DNA of 52,840 bases from Streptomyces ureilyticus (lineage in GTDB: Bacteria > Actinomycetota > Actinomycetes > Streptomycetales > Streptomycetaceae). Below, piece by piece: positions 17,212-24,675 of the stretch. A program made the translations under genes and the position numbers. Numbering within the stretch: position 1 is the first letter of the stretch; every line of letters begins with the position of its first letter. The notes beneath the pieces are model-generated. The model saw only the letters and a program-made list of their open reading frames with translations. It made no database searches and was not told where the DNA came from. The stretch is from positions 1-52,840 of the forward strand of contig NZ_JAAKZX010000047.1 in the NCBI RefSeq assembly GCF_011045025.1, written 5' to 3'.

Positions 17212-17640
17212 CTATATGCGCCACCGGCAGATGACGGTGAGAGCGGACCGGCCGCCGCTGGGCTGCAGTCTTCGGACGGCCTCAGGTGGCCGGCGCACGG
17301 GAGTTGCTGTGGTTTCCGTCAGCGACAGCGCGGTGACGGCGGGCGGCGGGACCCGAGCGGACGACTGTGGGGAGACGGCCTGCGCGAGGCGCGGCCCGTG
17401 GCAACGGTCGGGAGGCTCGGACGGGTCGAGATTCTCGCCGTCGGAACCCTCCGCGGGCCCAGGGGCTTCACTCGACGCTGTGGCCAATCGAGCGGGCGAC
17501 TCCGGCGCATGGCGTTGATCGCCGAGGCACGCAAGGAGCGTGAACAGCAGGACGTACAGCGTGGTCCGGAGGAGTCGGGTCCTCCGGAGCGGACGTACCC
17601 ATGACGCATGGGCACGAGAAAGGGCAGGGGTGGGCGGCAC
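17212..17640 (-). CDS. Small one-helix protein with R-I tail, 142 aa
   Basis: Starts at GTG 17640 behind a clear GGAGG. The N-terminus is basic, followed by one membrane segment 'LYVLLFTLLACLG' (about 28-40). A Pro/Ser/Ala-rich, poorly structured extracytoplasmic region ends in 'SALTVICRWRI'. The gene layout and the final Arg-Ile match the other DUF6153-like genes in this window, though similarity in the body is low. It precedes the cysteine-synthase/MFS pair by 111 bp, just as DUF6153-like genes precede the DUF305 and multicopper oxidase genes. Function unknown. Confidence 0.55.
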   Translation of the reverse strand: MPPTPALSRAHASWVRPLRRTRLLRTTLYVLLFTLLACLGDQRHAPESPARLATASSEAPGPAEGSDGENLDPSEPPDRCHGPRLAQAVSPQSSARVPPPAVTALSLTETTATPVRRPPEAVRRLQPSGGRSALTVICRWRI

Positions 17641-17838
17641 AGGTCCTCCGCGCGGCGGTCACTGCCCGTACGGGAACTCTCCCAGTCGGGGCAGGGATCG
17701 GTGGGGGGTGAGGGAAGAGAGCCGTCGACCGTCACCGCGCCACGCTGTGGGGCGCTGTGCGCAGGAGGTCAGACGCCATGGACCGGTCGCCGTCCAGAAA
17801 TCCCGGAAAGGGTCGACCGGTTCGAGGAAAGCGCTGAC

Positions 17839-18306
17839 CTAGATACGAAGAACCGCGGAGTCCGCCGCTTGCGTTCTCGGGGCCACGAAGTCCCGTGCCC
17901 CGGCGGCCTGACGGGCGGGAGCGGAGCCGGGCGCCTCGTCGCCGCTCTCCGAGCTCAGCGGAGACAGGCAGGGCACCGCCACAGCGGGACCCTGCGAAGG
18001 CTGGCCCATCGCGCAGTCCGCATCGGCGTGCTGCTGTCCGTGGCCGTCGTGATGGCCCTCTGGCTGCTCGCCCACCGATTGCGCCGACGTGGCACTCGCA
18101 ACGCTTTCACGTTCGGCAGCGTGCTCGAAATGAACGCTCGACGCCGAAACACCCTTGTCGGAGGCGAGGTGACTCACCGTCGTGTCAGGGCTGACGGCAT
18201 GCGTATACAACAGACCGAAGAGGAGCAGCCCCAGCCCCAGCACACGCCACAGAGCCGCTGATGAGCGGCTCCTCGGCATACGAGAAGGAGACCAGGCCGT
18301 AATCAC
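17839..18306 (-). CDS. Small one-helix His-rich protein with L-R-I tail, DUF6153-like
   Basis: 155 aa from GTG 18306. TAGGAT, a good Streptomyces -10 element, lies about 6 bp before the GTG, so the message may be nearly leaderless. One N-terminal helix ('WRVLGLGLLLFGLLYTHAV') is followed by a His/Asp/Ser-rich region ('EGHHDGHGQQHADADCAMG') able to bind metal, and the chain ends 'DSAVLRI'. The tail and architecture match DUF6153 proteins. Next gene downstream is the R-I tail protein at 17212-17640, about 200 bp away. Confidence 0.6.
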   Translation of the reverse strand: MITAWSPSRMPRSRSSAALWRVLGLGLLLFGLLYTHAVSPDTTVSHLASDKGVSASSVHFEHAAERESVASATSAQSVGEQPEGHHDGHGQQHADADCAMGQPSQGPAVAVPCLSPLSSESGDEAPGSAPARQAAGARDFVAPRTQAADSAVLRI

Positions 18307-18543
18307 GCTGTGATCCTAACCTGATCGCCAGGCCCCGGCACGCCGTCTCAGGAGAACATCGCGTGAACCCAGCCACATGACGTCACGCCAGGGCCCCGTT
18401 GGGGACCAATCGCGCCCAACGACAGGCGACTTCATTGTTCGCAAACGCCTTGTTCGGCCCTGCGTGACGGCCATGGAGAACGGACAACGGTGCGGCCGGA
18501 CGGGCGATGTGCACCGCCAGGTCGCACCGTTTCTGCCGCCGCG

Positions 18544-19179
18544 TCAGCTCTTGCCGAGCATCTTGTTCATCTGCTCGATCTCGGCGGTCTGGGCCGTGAT
18601 CACGTCGTCCGCGAGCTTCACGGCGGGACCGTACTTGCCGTCGGCCTTCTGGGTCTCGGCCATCTCGACGGCACCCTCGTGATGCTTGATCATCATCTCG
18701 AGGAACATCTTGTCGAACTCGGCGCCGGAGGCCTTCTCCAGCTTGTCCATGTCCTCGCTGCTCATCATGCCGGGCATGGACGACATGTCACCCATGTTGT
18801 GGCCCTCCATGCCGGACATGTCCGCGGGGACCCCCTCGCCCCACGAGGTGAGCCAGCCGGACATGGTCTTGATCTCCGGGTCCTGCGCGCCCTCGATCTT
18901 CGTGGCGAGGTCCTTGACCTCCTGCGAAGAGGCGCGGTCGGCAGCCAGGTCGGCCATTTCGACGGCCTGCCGGTGGTGCTGGATCATGTCCGTCGCGAAG
19001 GAGACGTCCGCGTCGTTGTTGTTGCCGGCTTTGGCCGAGGCGGACGCGGACGGGCTGGAGTCGGAGTCCATGGACCCCATGTCGTGCCCTCCGCCGCCAC
19101 AGGCGGCGAGGACGAGGGCTGCCACTCCCGCGGTGGCGGCGAGAGCGGTACGGCGGATGAGCTTGCGGTGTGCGGTCAT
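18544..19179 (-). CDS. DUF305 lipoprotein, copper-associated
   Basis: A 211-aa surface lipoprotein. The start is the ATG at 19179 with GGAG upstream; the frame extends further but without a ribosome site. The signal peptide ends at lipobox VLAACGGG. The DUF305 four-helix domain shows 'DVSFATDMIQHHRQAVEMADLA' and 'KMFLEMMIKHHEGAVEMAETQ', each with the paired His of the family. Between them is a Met-rich loop 'MSGMEGHNMGDMSSMPGMM', and a 'GGGGHDMGSMDS' stretch follows the lipid anchor. Such His/Met clusters bind Cu(I). It follows a DUF6153 gene by about 87 bp and probably shares its transcript. Confidence 0.92.
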   Translation of the reverse strand: MTAHRKLIRRTALAATAGVAALVLAACGGGGHDMGSMDSDSSPSASASAKAGNNNDADVSFATDMIQHHRQAVEMADLAADRASSQEVKDLATKIEGAQDPEIKTMSGWLTSWGEGVPADMSGMEGHNMGDMSSMPGMMSSEDMDKLEKASGAEFDKMFLEMMIKHHEGAVEMAETQKADGKYGPAVKLADDVITAQTAEIEQMNKMLGKS

Positions 19180-19266
19180 GAACTGAACTCCTGCGTTCGG
19201 ATCTGTGAAGGGCATGCCGAGACGCGGCGCCGTCCCTTGTGGGCGTACGGCGTCGCGCGGGTCGCT

Positions 19267-19680
19267 CTATATCCGCAGGAGTTGGAGTTCGGAGAGTGAG
19301 GGCGGAGCGCGACCGCCGTCAGGATCACTGCCGACTGAAGAGGCAGGCACGTCCACCCCATCGGCGCAGGCCGCCACATCGGGCAGGAGCACCGGTGCCA
19401 TCAGGGGACCTCCGGCGACGGAGGCTGAAGCACAGGTTGGATCGGCATGGTCCGTGTGACCCGAACAACCGCCCTCGCCGTGATCACACCCGCCCGGCAT
19501 CGACGCCATGACGTCCGCGCGCGCGACCGACACCATCCGGTCGTGCCCCGAGGCAGCGGTGACGTCTGGAACCGGCCCGAGTCCGTGCATGCCGAGCAGG
19601 CCCAGCAGCAGAGCACATACGAGCAGCCCACCGGACCGCACCGTCGAGTGCGGTCGAGCGAGCTGTCCGAAGCGGGTCAC
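19267..19680 (-). CDS. DUF6153 family protein
   Basis: 137 aa. One N-terminal helix ('GLLVCALLLGLLGMHGLG') typical of DUF6153, then a secreted region with 'GCDHGEGGCSGHTDHADPTCA', which clusters His and Cys, and the diagnostic end 'RAPPSLSELQLLRI'. I choose GTG 19680 (VTRFGQLARP), where family members normally begin; a longer frame to 19731 would overlap the CopZ relic. The Shine-Dalgarno is poorly placed either way. Upstream partner of the DUF305 gene, implying a copper-related role, although the biochemical function of the family is not known to me. Confidence 0.7.
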   Translation of the reverse strand: MTRFGQLARPHSTVRSGGLLVCALLLGLLGMHGLGPVPDVTAASGHDRMVSVARADVMASMPGGCDHGEGGCSGHTDHADPTCASASVAGGPLMAPVLLPDVAACADGVDVPASSVGSDPDGGRAPPSLSELQLLRI

Positions 19681-19715
19681 GGCCTCATCGTAGGCATGGA
19701 TCAACGGCCTCTCGC

Positions 19716-19892
19716 ATCCCCGAGGCCGCACTCGACACCGTCGTCGACGTACAGGTCCACGTTCCCGCAGGCCACGTCACCGTGACGTCCACCACCCCAC
19801 TCGACGACACTCGGGTGCGTGAGGCCGTCGACGAGGCGGGGTGCGAACTCACAGAGCGGGTGCGACGATTCACCCTCGCGCCGAAAGCCTGA
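19716..19892 (+). pseudogene. CopZ-like heavy-metal-associated domain, C-terminal relic
   Basis: The frame encodes 'DVQVHVPAGHVTVTSTTPLD' and 'TRVREAVDEAGCELTERV', the second half of an HMA copper chaperone. It compares closely with 'VTVTSAAPLDEAAVRAAVDEAGYELVGRV' at the end of the intact CopZ at 29999-30298. The C-x-x-C metal-binding loop and the start are missing. It lies between the DUF6153 gene and blaI on the other strand. Evidence that this locus once carried its own copZ. Confidence 0.7.
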
Positions 19893-19947
19893 CCGACGGC
19901 CGTCTACTATGGATCTGCGTATTCGGTGGCGAAGGGAAGTCAGGGCG

Positions 19948-20322
19948 ATGCGGCGGCTGGGGGATCTCGAGGCAGAGATCATGGATCGTCTCTGGACGTG
20001 GAACCGTCCGGCGACGGTGCGGGAGGTCGTCGACGACATCAACAAGACCCGCCCCGTCGCGTACACCACGGTGATGACCGTCACCAACATCCTGTACAAC
20101 AAGGGCTGGCTGCTGCGGGGCAAGCAGGGTCGCGCCTGGCTGTACACACCCGTTCGCAGCCGCGAGGCCTATGCCGCCGCACTGATGGAGGACGGTTTGG
20201 GCGAGAGCAAGGACCGCCCGGCCGCGCTGGTCCACTTCGTCGAGAACATGTCCGAGGAAGAACAGGCCGCCCTGCGCAAGGCTCTGCGATCCGTGGGACG
20301 ACAGGCCAAGGCCGAGTCGTGA
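19948..20322 (+). CDS. BlaI/MecI/CopY family transcriptional repressor
   Basis: 124 aa, the full family length. The winged-helix DNA-binding domain is clear: 'MRRLGDLEAEIMDRLWTWNRPATVREVVDDINKTRPVAYTTVMTVTNILYNKGWLLRGKQGRAWLYTP'. The C-terminal dimerisation helix 'ALVHFVENMSEEEQAALRKAL' follows. The first ATG of the conserved start is at 19948; the frame is open upstream but unconserved. The stop overlaps the start of the M56 peptidase gene by 4 bp (GTGA), the usual blaI-blaR1-like arrangement in which the membrane peptidase inactivates the repressor. Candidate operator half-sites TACTA lie before nlpC (21291-21308) and at 19906. Confidence 0.92.
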   Translation: MRRLGDLEAEIMDRLWTWNRPATVREVVDDINKTRPVAYTTVMTVTNILYNKGWLLRGKQGRAWLYTPVRSREAYAAALMEDGLGESKDRPAALVHFVENMSEEEQAALRKALRSVGRQAKAES

Positions 20323-21230
20323 ACGCCGCCCCGGCTCTGGTCGGCTACACGGCAGCGGTGGGGTTCGTCGCTCCGCACCTGATGTTGCGCGGGAGTTGGC
20401 AGCACCGGGCCCCCGCGTTGGCGGCCGCGGTGTGGCACACCCTGGCCATCTCGTTCTCGATCGGGGCCACACTCACCGCGTACAACCTGACCATGCCGGC
20501 CGAGCACCTGCACGCCGACCTGGTGGGCCTGCTCCACGCCTGCGGCGTGGACGTGGGAACGGCCGAGCCCGACCCGGGCATGGCGGAGCGGCTTGCCGTC
20601 GGCGTCCCCGCCGCGATCGGGATGGCCCTGGGCGCAAGCTTCGCCTTCCATGCCGTACGAGCCCGTCGGGTGCGGACACGGCACCGGAAAGCGCTGGATT
20701 TGGTGGGCCGCCACTCGGCCCGGCTCAGCGCCACCGTCCTGCCGTACGACACTCCGGCCGCCTACTGCCTGCCCGGCCGCAATCCCCGGATCGTGCTCAG
20801 CGACGCGGCCGTGCGCGAGCTGTCCCCCGAGCAACTCGCCGCCGTGCTGGAGCACGAGCAGGCCCACATCGCGGGCCGCCACCACCTGTTCCTGGCCGCC
20901 ATGGAAGCGTTCCACTCGGTGTTCCGGTGGCTGCCGCTGGCCCGGCACGCCCGGGAGCAGACGGCGCTCCTGCTGGAGATGGTCGCGGACGACCGCGCTC
21001 TGCGCAGCCACTCCCACGAGGTGCTGGCCACGGCGATGTACGAGATGGCCTCGGCCCGCACGCCGAAGGGCGCATTGGCGGCGGCCGGCCAGACCGTCCT
21101 GATCCGTCTGCAGCGGATCCTCGGCCCGCGCGAGGCTGCGCACCCCGCCCTGTGGGGTTCTGTGGCCGCCGTGGTCGTGGCGATGCCGCTGCTGCCTTTG
21201 CTGGTCGCCTGCCCGCCCGGTCTCGGCTGA
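20319..21230 (+). CDS. M56 family membrane metallopeptidase (BlaR1-like)
   Basis: 303 aa, GTG start coupled to blaI. It has N-terminal helices ('LVGYTAAVGFVAPHLML', 'AAAVWHTLAISFSIGATLTAY'), a third around residue 90-105, and a cytoplasmic metalloprotease domain. The zinc motif H-E-x-x-H reads 'LEHEQAHIAGRHH' (about 185-197), with the downstream 'EMVADDRAL' Glu/Asp likely completing the site. A final helix ('SVAAVVVAMPLLPLLVA') ends the protein. There is no penicillin-binding sensor domain, so what it senses is unknown. By analogy it cleaves the BlaI-type repressor. Confidence 0.9.
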   Translation: MNAAPALVGYTAAVGFVAPHLMLRGSWQHRAPALAAAVWHTLAISFSIGATLTAYNLTMPAEHLHADLVGLLHACGVDVGTAEPDPGMAERLAVGVPAAIGMALGASFAFHAVRARRVRTRHRKALDLVGRHSARLSATVLPYDTPAAYCLPGRNPRIVLSDAAVRELSPEQLAAVLEHEQAHIAGRHHLFLAAMEAFHSVFRWLPLARHAREQTALLLEMVADDRALRSHSHEVLATAMYEMASARTPKGALAAAGQTVLIRLQRILGPREAAHPALWGSVAAVVVAMPLLPLLVACPPGLG

Positions 21231-21290
21231 GGCCGGAGCTGACGGCGTCCTCCTGAGGCCGCTGTGACACTGACTCACTTGCGATGCGAG

Positions 21291-21308
21291 ATACTAAGCT
21301 ACTAAGTT
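21291..21308. promoter_or_regulatory. Candidate BlaI-type operator before nlpC
   Basis: ATACTAAGCTACTAAGTT contains two TACTA half-sites, the half-site of BlaI/MecI operators (TACTA-N-TAGTA), here as a direct rather than palindromic pair. It is AT-rich in a GC-rich gap between the M56 gene and the NlpC/P60 gene, 157 bp before the latter's start. Assignment is inference. Confidence 0.35.
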
Positions 21309-21464
21309 CTAACCCGCTTGATGATGCCGGGGATGCTGGGGCGTGGGCCTGGAGCCGCGCCCCAGCACTGGTCCATGGGGGCGGTGCCGAGGCCGGCTCG
21401 TGTCGTACCCGACGACCAGAGCCCGTCGCTCGATCCACAGACGCACAGAGGAGTTCATCCCACG

Positions 21465-22490
21465 ATGGGAACGCACCGTCGGCCGAAGCCGCCCAGCCGC
21501 GCCAGGATCGCCACGCTCGGCATGGCCGCCGGCGCCGTCAGCCTCCTGCCGACGCAGAGCCAGGCGGCCCCCGAGCCCACGGTGGACGAGGTACGCAAGC
21601 AGGTGGAGAAGCTCTACGAGGAGGCTGAGGGCCCCACCGAGGAGTACAACGCCATCCGCGAGCAGCAGAAGAAGCTGCAGCGTGAGGCCGACCGTGCGCA
21701 GGACCGCCTGGCCCGCAAGCAGCAGGAGATCAACGAACTGCGCGAGGAGATAGGCCCGTTGGCGGCCGCGCAGTACCGCAGCGGCGGCATCGATCCGAGC
21801 GTGCAGCTCTTCCTGTCCGGTGACCCGGACGACTATCTCGACAAGGCCCAGATGCTCGACCGTACGAGCAGCCGGCAGGCCGAGGCCCTGAGAGCGATGC
21901 AGAGCAAGCAGCGCGAAATCGCCCAGGAACGCGAGGCCGCCCAGAAGCGCCTGAAGGCCCTGGAAGAGACGCGCACCAAGGCCGCCAAGACGAAGGAGGA
22001 GGTCCAGGACAAGCTCGCGAAGGCCCGCAAGTTCCTGAACAGCCTGACCGCCGCCCAGCGCGCCAAGATGGAAGCCGACCAGGAGCGCGAGGACGCCGCC
22101 GCGGGCGTCAGCGACTCCCCGGCTACGTACAACGGCCCGGCGAGCGGCCGCGGCAAGGCCGCACTCGACTTCGCGTACGCACAGCTCGGCAAGCCCTACG
22201 AGTGGGGCGCGACCGGCCCCAACTCCTACGACTGCTCGGGACTGACCGGCGCCGCCTGGCGCGCGGCGGGCGTCTCACTGCCGCGCACCGTCCAGCAGCA
22301 GTACGACGCGGGCCGCAAGGTGGCCAGGTCGGACCTGCAGCCCGGCGACATCATCTACTGGTACAACAGCACCCAGCACAACGGCATGTACGTCGGCAAC
22401 GGCAAGGCCATCCACGCGCCGCGCACCGGCAAGAACATCGAGATCGTTCCGCTGGACTCCATGCCGTTCTTCGCCGCCAGCAGGCCCTGA
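21465..22490 (+). CDS. NlpC/P60 peptidoglycan endopeptidase with coiled coil
   Basis: A 341-aa secreted cell-wall hydrolase. The signal peptide ends at QSQA-AP (about 33). Residues 45-215 form a long coiled coil ('EYNAIREQQKKLQREADRAQDRLARKQQEINELREEI') with the family's 'AAAQYRSGGIDPSVQLFLS' segment. The NlpC/P60 domain at 230-341 has the catalytic Cys in 'SYDCSGLTGAAWRAAG' and the His near 'QHNGMYVGNGKAIHAP'. This is the RipA/CwlO-like layout in which the coiled coil restrains the enzyme. The ATG at 21465 follows AGAGGAG at a spacing of about 11. It lies 234 bp after the BlaI-M56 pair and is a plausible target of it. Confidence 0.93.
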   Translation: MGTHRRPKPPSRARIATLGMAAGAVSLLPTQSQAAPEPTVDEVRKQVEKLYEEAEGPTEEYNAIREQQKKLQREADRAQDRLARKQQEINELREEIGPLAAAQYRSGGIDPSVQLFLSGDPDDYLDKAQMLDRTSSRQAEALRAMQSKQREIAQEREAAQKRLKALEETRTKAAKTKEEVQDKLAKARKFLNSLTAAQRAKMEADQEREDAAAGVSDSPATYNGPASGRGKAALDFAYAQLGKPYEWGATGPNSYDCSGLTGAAWRAAGVSLPRTVQQQYDAGRKVARSDLQPGDIIYWYNSTQHNGMYVGNGKAIHAPRTGKNIEIVPLDSMPFFAASRP

Positions 22491-22514
22491 GGGCCAATCG
22501 CCGTACCACCGCCC

Positions 22515-22619
22515 GAGGAACTGAACGCCGACCACATCCTCGTGGCGACGATGGCGGGCGTGTACGAGTCACGCGACGGCGGCAAGAGCTTCACCGAACT
22601 CACGCCGCTTGCTTTCTGA
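22515..22619 (+). pseudogene. C-terminal relic of an F510_1955-type repeat protein
   Basis: A short open stretch 'ELNADHILVATMAGVYESRD' continuing 'GGKSFTELTPLAF' and a TGA. The 'HLLVATMAGVYES-DGGKSF' ending is what I remember for F510_1955-family glycosylhydrolase-like lipoproteins (BNR/sortilin-like repeats), which often occur near copper genes in actinobacteria. Everything before is missing. From here to 22813 (about 190 bp) nothing else is visible. Confidence 0.45.
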
Positions 22620-22813
22620 CTTCCTGACCCCGGCTTCGAAGGCCGACAGGCACCGGCTTGCGGAAGCGCGCACCTGCGGGCCACTGGCTACGCCACCGTG
22701 GGCTCGGTGTCGCCGTGCGAGAGGTCGGGCGAGTGCTGCGGGATCCAACTCACCACAAACTCACGGCGGTTGCAGGCCAGGCGCGCTTCGCTTGCCCCGG
22801 TATCAGCGGACCG

Positions 22814-23392
22814 TCAGACCTGCTGCTTGGTCTCCTTCAGACCTGTTGCTTGGTCTCCTTGTGTTGCGGGCCGCTCCCGGACCCGCGTCTCTTGCTGCTT
22901 GCGCCATCCGTAACGGGTCAGGCCCTTCGGCTTGTACACCGACAGCGTGACCGCCACGAGCAGTACCAGCAGGGCAGCGGCGGCGTCGGCCAGCAACTGG
23001 ATCCTCATCCCGACGAGATCGCCGCTGGACAGGTTCGCCTCGGCTGCGGCATCGGCGACGTGACCGGCCACCTGCATGTGCACCAGCAGAAGAACGGTCG
23101 CGGCAACGGTGATCAGCAGCTTGAACAGGACCCAGTAGTGGCGGAACAGACCCCACGCGGTACCCAGGGCCTGGATGAGCCCGGTGAGCAGCGAGGCGAG
23201 GCTCAACGGGACCAGGACGAGCCAGCCGGTCACCTCCATCGCGAGATAGGCGCCGCGCACCGTCTGGGCGTCCTGACTGGTCAGACCGGCGACGGCGAGG
23301 GCGAGGAAGACGGCGACGGCGCCGAGCCAGCCGACCGATGACGTCACGTGCGCGGTGAGCGCGAACTTGCGGAGGCGAGGGTTCATGGTCAT
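22814..23392 (-). CDS. Four-helix membrane protein, DUF2269-like
   Basis: 192 aa with four helices: 'ALTAHVTSSVGWLGAVAVFLALAV', 'MEVTGWLVLVPLSLASLLTG', 'HYWVLFKLLITVAATVLLLVH' and 'LLADAAAALLVLLVAVTLSV'. The His in the first and third helices recalls DUF2269/CopD-like heme- or metal-binding membrane proteins. Starts at ATG 23392 (MTMNPRL), 5 bp after the stop of the 55-aa gene, so the two are coupled. The last residues (LKETKQQV) fall in a 23-bp tandem duplication, so the C-terminus is altered. Probably regulated by the divergent TetR. Confidence 0.75.
   Translation of the reverse strand: MTMNPRLRKFALTAHVTSSVGWLGAVAVFLALAVAGLTSQDAQTVRGAYLAMEVTGWLVLVPLSLASLLTGLIQALGTAWGLFRHYWVLFKLLITVAATVLLLVHMQVAGHVADAAAEANLSSGDLVGMRIQLLADAAAALLVLLVAVTLSVYKPKGLTRYGWRKQQETRVRERPATQGDQATGLKETKQQV
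22815..22860. repeat. 23-bp tandem duplication
   Basis: Two adjacent 23-bp copies beginning CAGACCTG and ending GGTCTCCTT, differing at one base (C/T). They cover the stop region of the DUF2269-like gene. Because 23 is not a multiple of three, the duplication shifts the frame at the end of that protein. Confidence 0.85.
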
Positions 23393-23397
23393 CGCGA

Positions 23398-23565
23398 TCA
23401 GTGGTTGCCCATGCCGCCGCCGAGCGCGTGCATGAGGACGAACGCCACGAGCAGGGCGGCACCGGCGGCGATGGCGAGCGTCTTCGCCCAGCGCGGCATG
23501 CCGGGAGGTGCCGCGGGGCCGGGTCCATGACCGGCGGCGTCGGGGCGAGAAGGTGAGTCAGCCAT
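23398..23565 (-). CDS. Small single-helix membrane protein, 55 aa
   Basis: A short gene from ATG 23565: hydrophilic Pro/Gly/Ser start ('MADSPSRPDAAGHGPGPA'), one helix 'LAIAAGAALLVAFVLMHALGG', and the end 'GGMGNH'. The terminal Met/His could be a metal contact. It is the first gene of a two-gene operon with the DUF2269-like protein (5 bp apart) and is transcribed divergently from the TetR gene, with operator-like repeats between them. The consistent context supports a real gene despite its size. Confidence 0.65.
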   Translation of the reverse strand: MADSPSRPDAAGHGPGPAAPPGMPRWAKTLAIAAGAALLVAFVLMHALGGGMGNH

Positions 23566-23622
23566 GTGGGTGTCCCTCACGGTGCGTGGATGTCTTGCAG
23601 TTCGCGACACCCATACTTTACG

Positions 23623-23662
23623 AGACACACTGTCTATGGAGTCAACCAGGTGTATCAACACC
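23623..23662. promoter_or_regulatory. Two operator-like inverted repeats in the TetR divergent promoter
   Basis: AGACA-CAC-TGTCT (23623-23635) and GGTGT-ATCA-ACACC (23649-23662) lie in the 118-bp gap between the divergent small membrane operon and the TetR gene. Both are short, perfect and AT-richer than their surroundings. The TetR protein is the natural candidate binder, giving joint control of both directions. Confidence 0.55.
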
Positions 23663-23683
23663 GCCACCGCGTACACTGATCCA

Positions 23684-24334
23684 GTGCCGAAGCTGTGGAA
23701 CGAGACGATCGAGGCGCACCGCCGCGCGGTGCGCGACGCGATTCTGAACACCACGGCGGAGCTGGCCGCCGAGCACGGAGTGCGATCGGTGACGATGTCG
23801 CAGATCGCCGAACAGGTCGGCATCGGTCGGGCCACGCTGTACAAGTACTTCCCGGACATCGAGGCGATCCTCCTCGCCTGGCACGACCGCCAGATCACCG
23901 AACACCTGGGACAGCTGGTGGAGGTCCGGGACCGGACCGACGGGCCCGGCGACCAACTCGAGGCGGTCCTGAGGGCGTTCGCTCACATCTCGCGCCAGTC
24001 CCGCGGGCACCACGGCACCGAACTCGGGGCGATCCTTCATCGGGACGAGCGCGTCGTCCGAGCGCAGCAGCAGCTCCACGGGATGATCCGGGACCTGCTG
24101 TCCGAGGGCGCGCAGACCGGCGCCTTCCGTGCCGACATCGCACCCGATGAGCTGGCGACGTACTGCCTCCACGCCCTGACGGCCGCTGCCGCCCTGCCCT
24201 CCGAAGCGGCGGCCGACCGGCTCGTCACGGTGACCCTGTCCGGGCTGCGCGACGGTCACTCCACGCAGGACGACCGGCGGCCGACAAGCCGACACGAGCA
24301 CCACGGCCACCGCGCTGGGCACCCAGAGCACTGA
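23684..24334 (+). CDS. TetR family transcriptional regulator
   Basis: 216 aa from GTG 23684 (VPKLWNET). The helix-turn-helix is canonical: 'DAILNTTAELAAEHGVRSVTMSQIAEQVGIGRATLYKYFPDIEAILLAWHDRQI'. The ligand domain contains 'HISRQSRGHHGTELGAILHRDERVVRAQQQLHGMIRDLLSEGAQTGAFRADIAPDELATYCLHAL'. The last residues are His-rich ('RHEHHGHRAGHPEH'), unusual for TetR and perhaps metal-responsive. Divergent from the two small membrane genes. Confidence 0.92.
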   Translation: MPKLWNETIEAHRRAVRDAILNTTAELAAEHGVRSVTMSQIAEQVGIGRATLYKYFPDIEAILLAWHDRQITEHLGQLVEVRDRTDGPGDQLEAVLRAFAHISRQSRGHHGTELGAILHRDERVVRAQQQLHGMIRDLLSEGAQTGAFRADIAPDELATYCLHALTAAAALPSEAAADRLVTVTLSGLRDGHSTQDDRRPTSRHEHHGHRAGHPEH

Positions 24335-24675
24335 CTCGTCCGCCCTTCCCGCGACCATGCGCTGCGGCGCGCCCTGCCCTGCGAGTTGATCACCACCTCC
24401 GGACCGCCCCAGCTCCTCCTGGTCACCTGTGCCGGGCCCTACCGCCAAGGCAGCGGCCACCGCGACTGTCTCTACGTCAGCACCGTCCCAACTCCGCCTT
24501 CCACCAGGTGAAGTCAGGCCCCCACGGTCACTGGCCGACCGAGCGGAAGACGCCCCGCTCCCCTGCGTCTTCGGCATCGCGCGCAAGCCAGAGAGCTGCG
24601 AGGCCACCCCTCACGCCATGTCCGGACGCACCCACCGCCAGCCGATGGGCCCGCCCGGACTGCGTGAGGTGAACG
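24335..24675. other. Gene-free stretch between tetR and the oxidase
   Basis: About 340 bp between the convergent ends of tetR and the multicopper oxidase gene. No domain-like frame, repeat or convincing hairpin was found on either strand. Confidence 0.5.
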
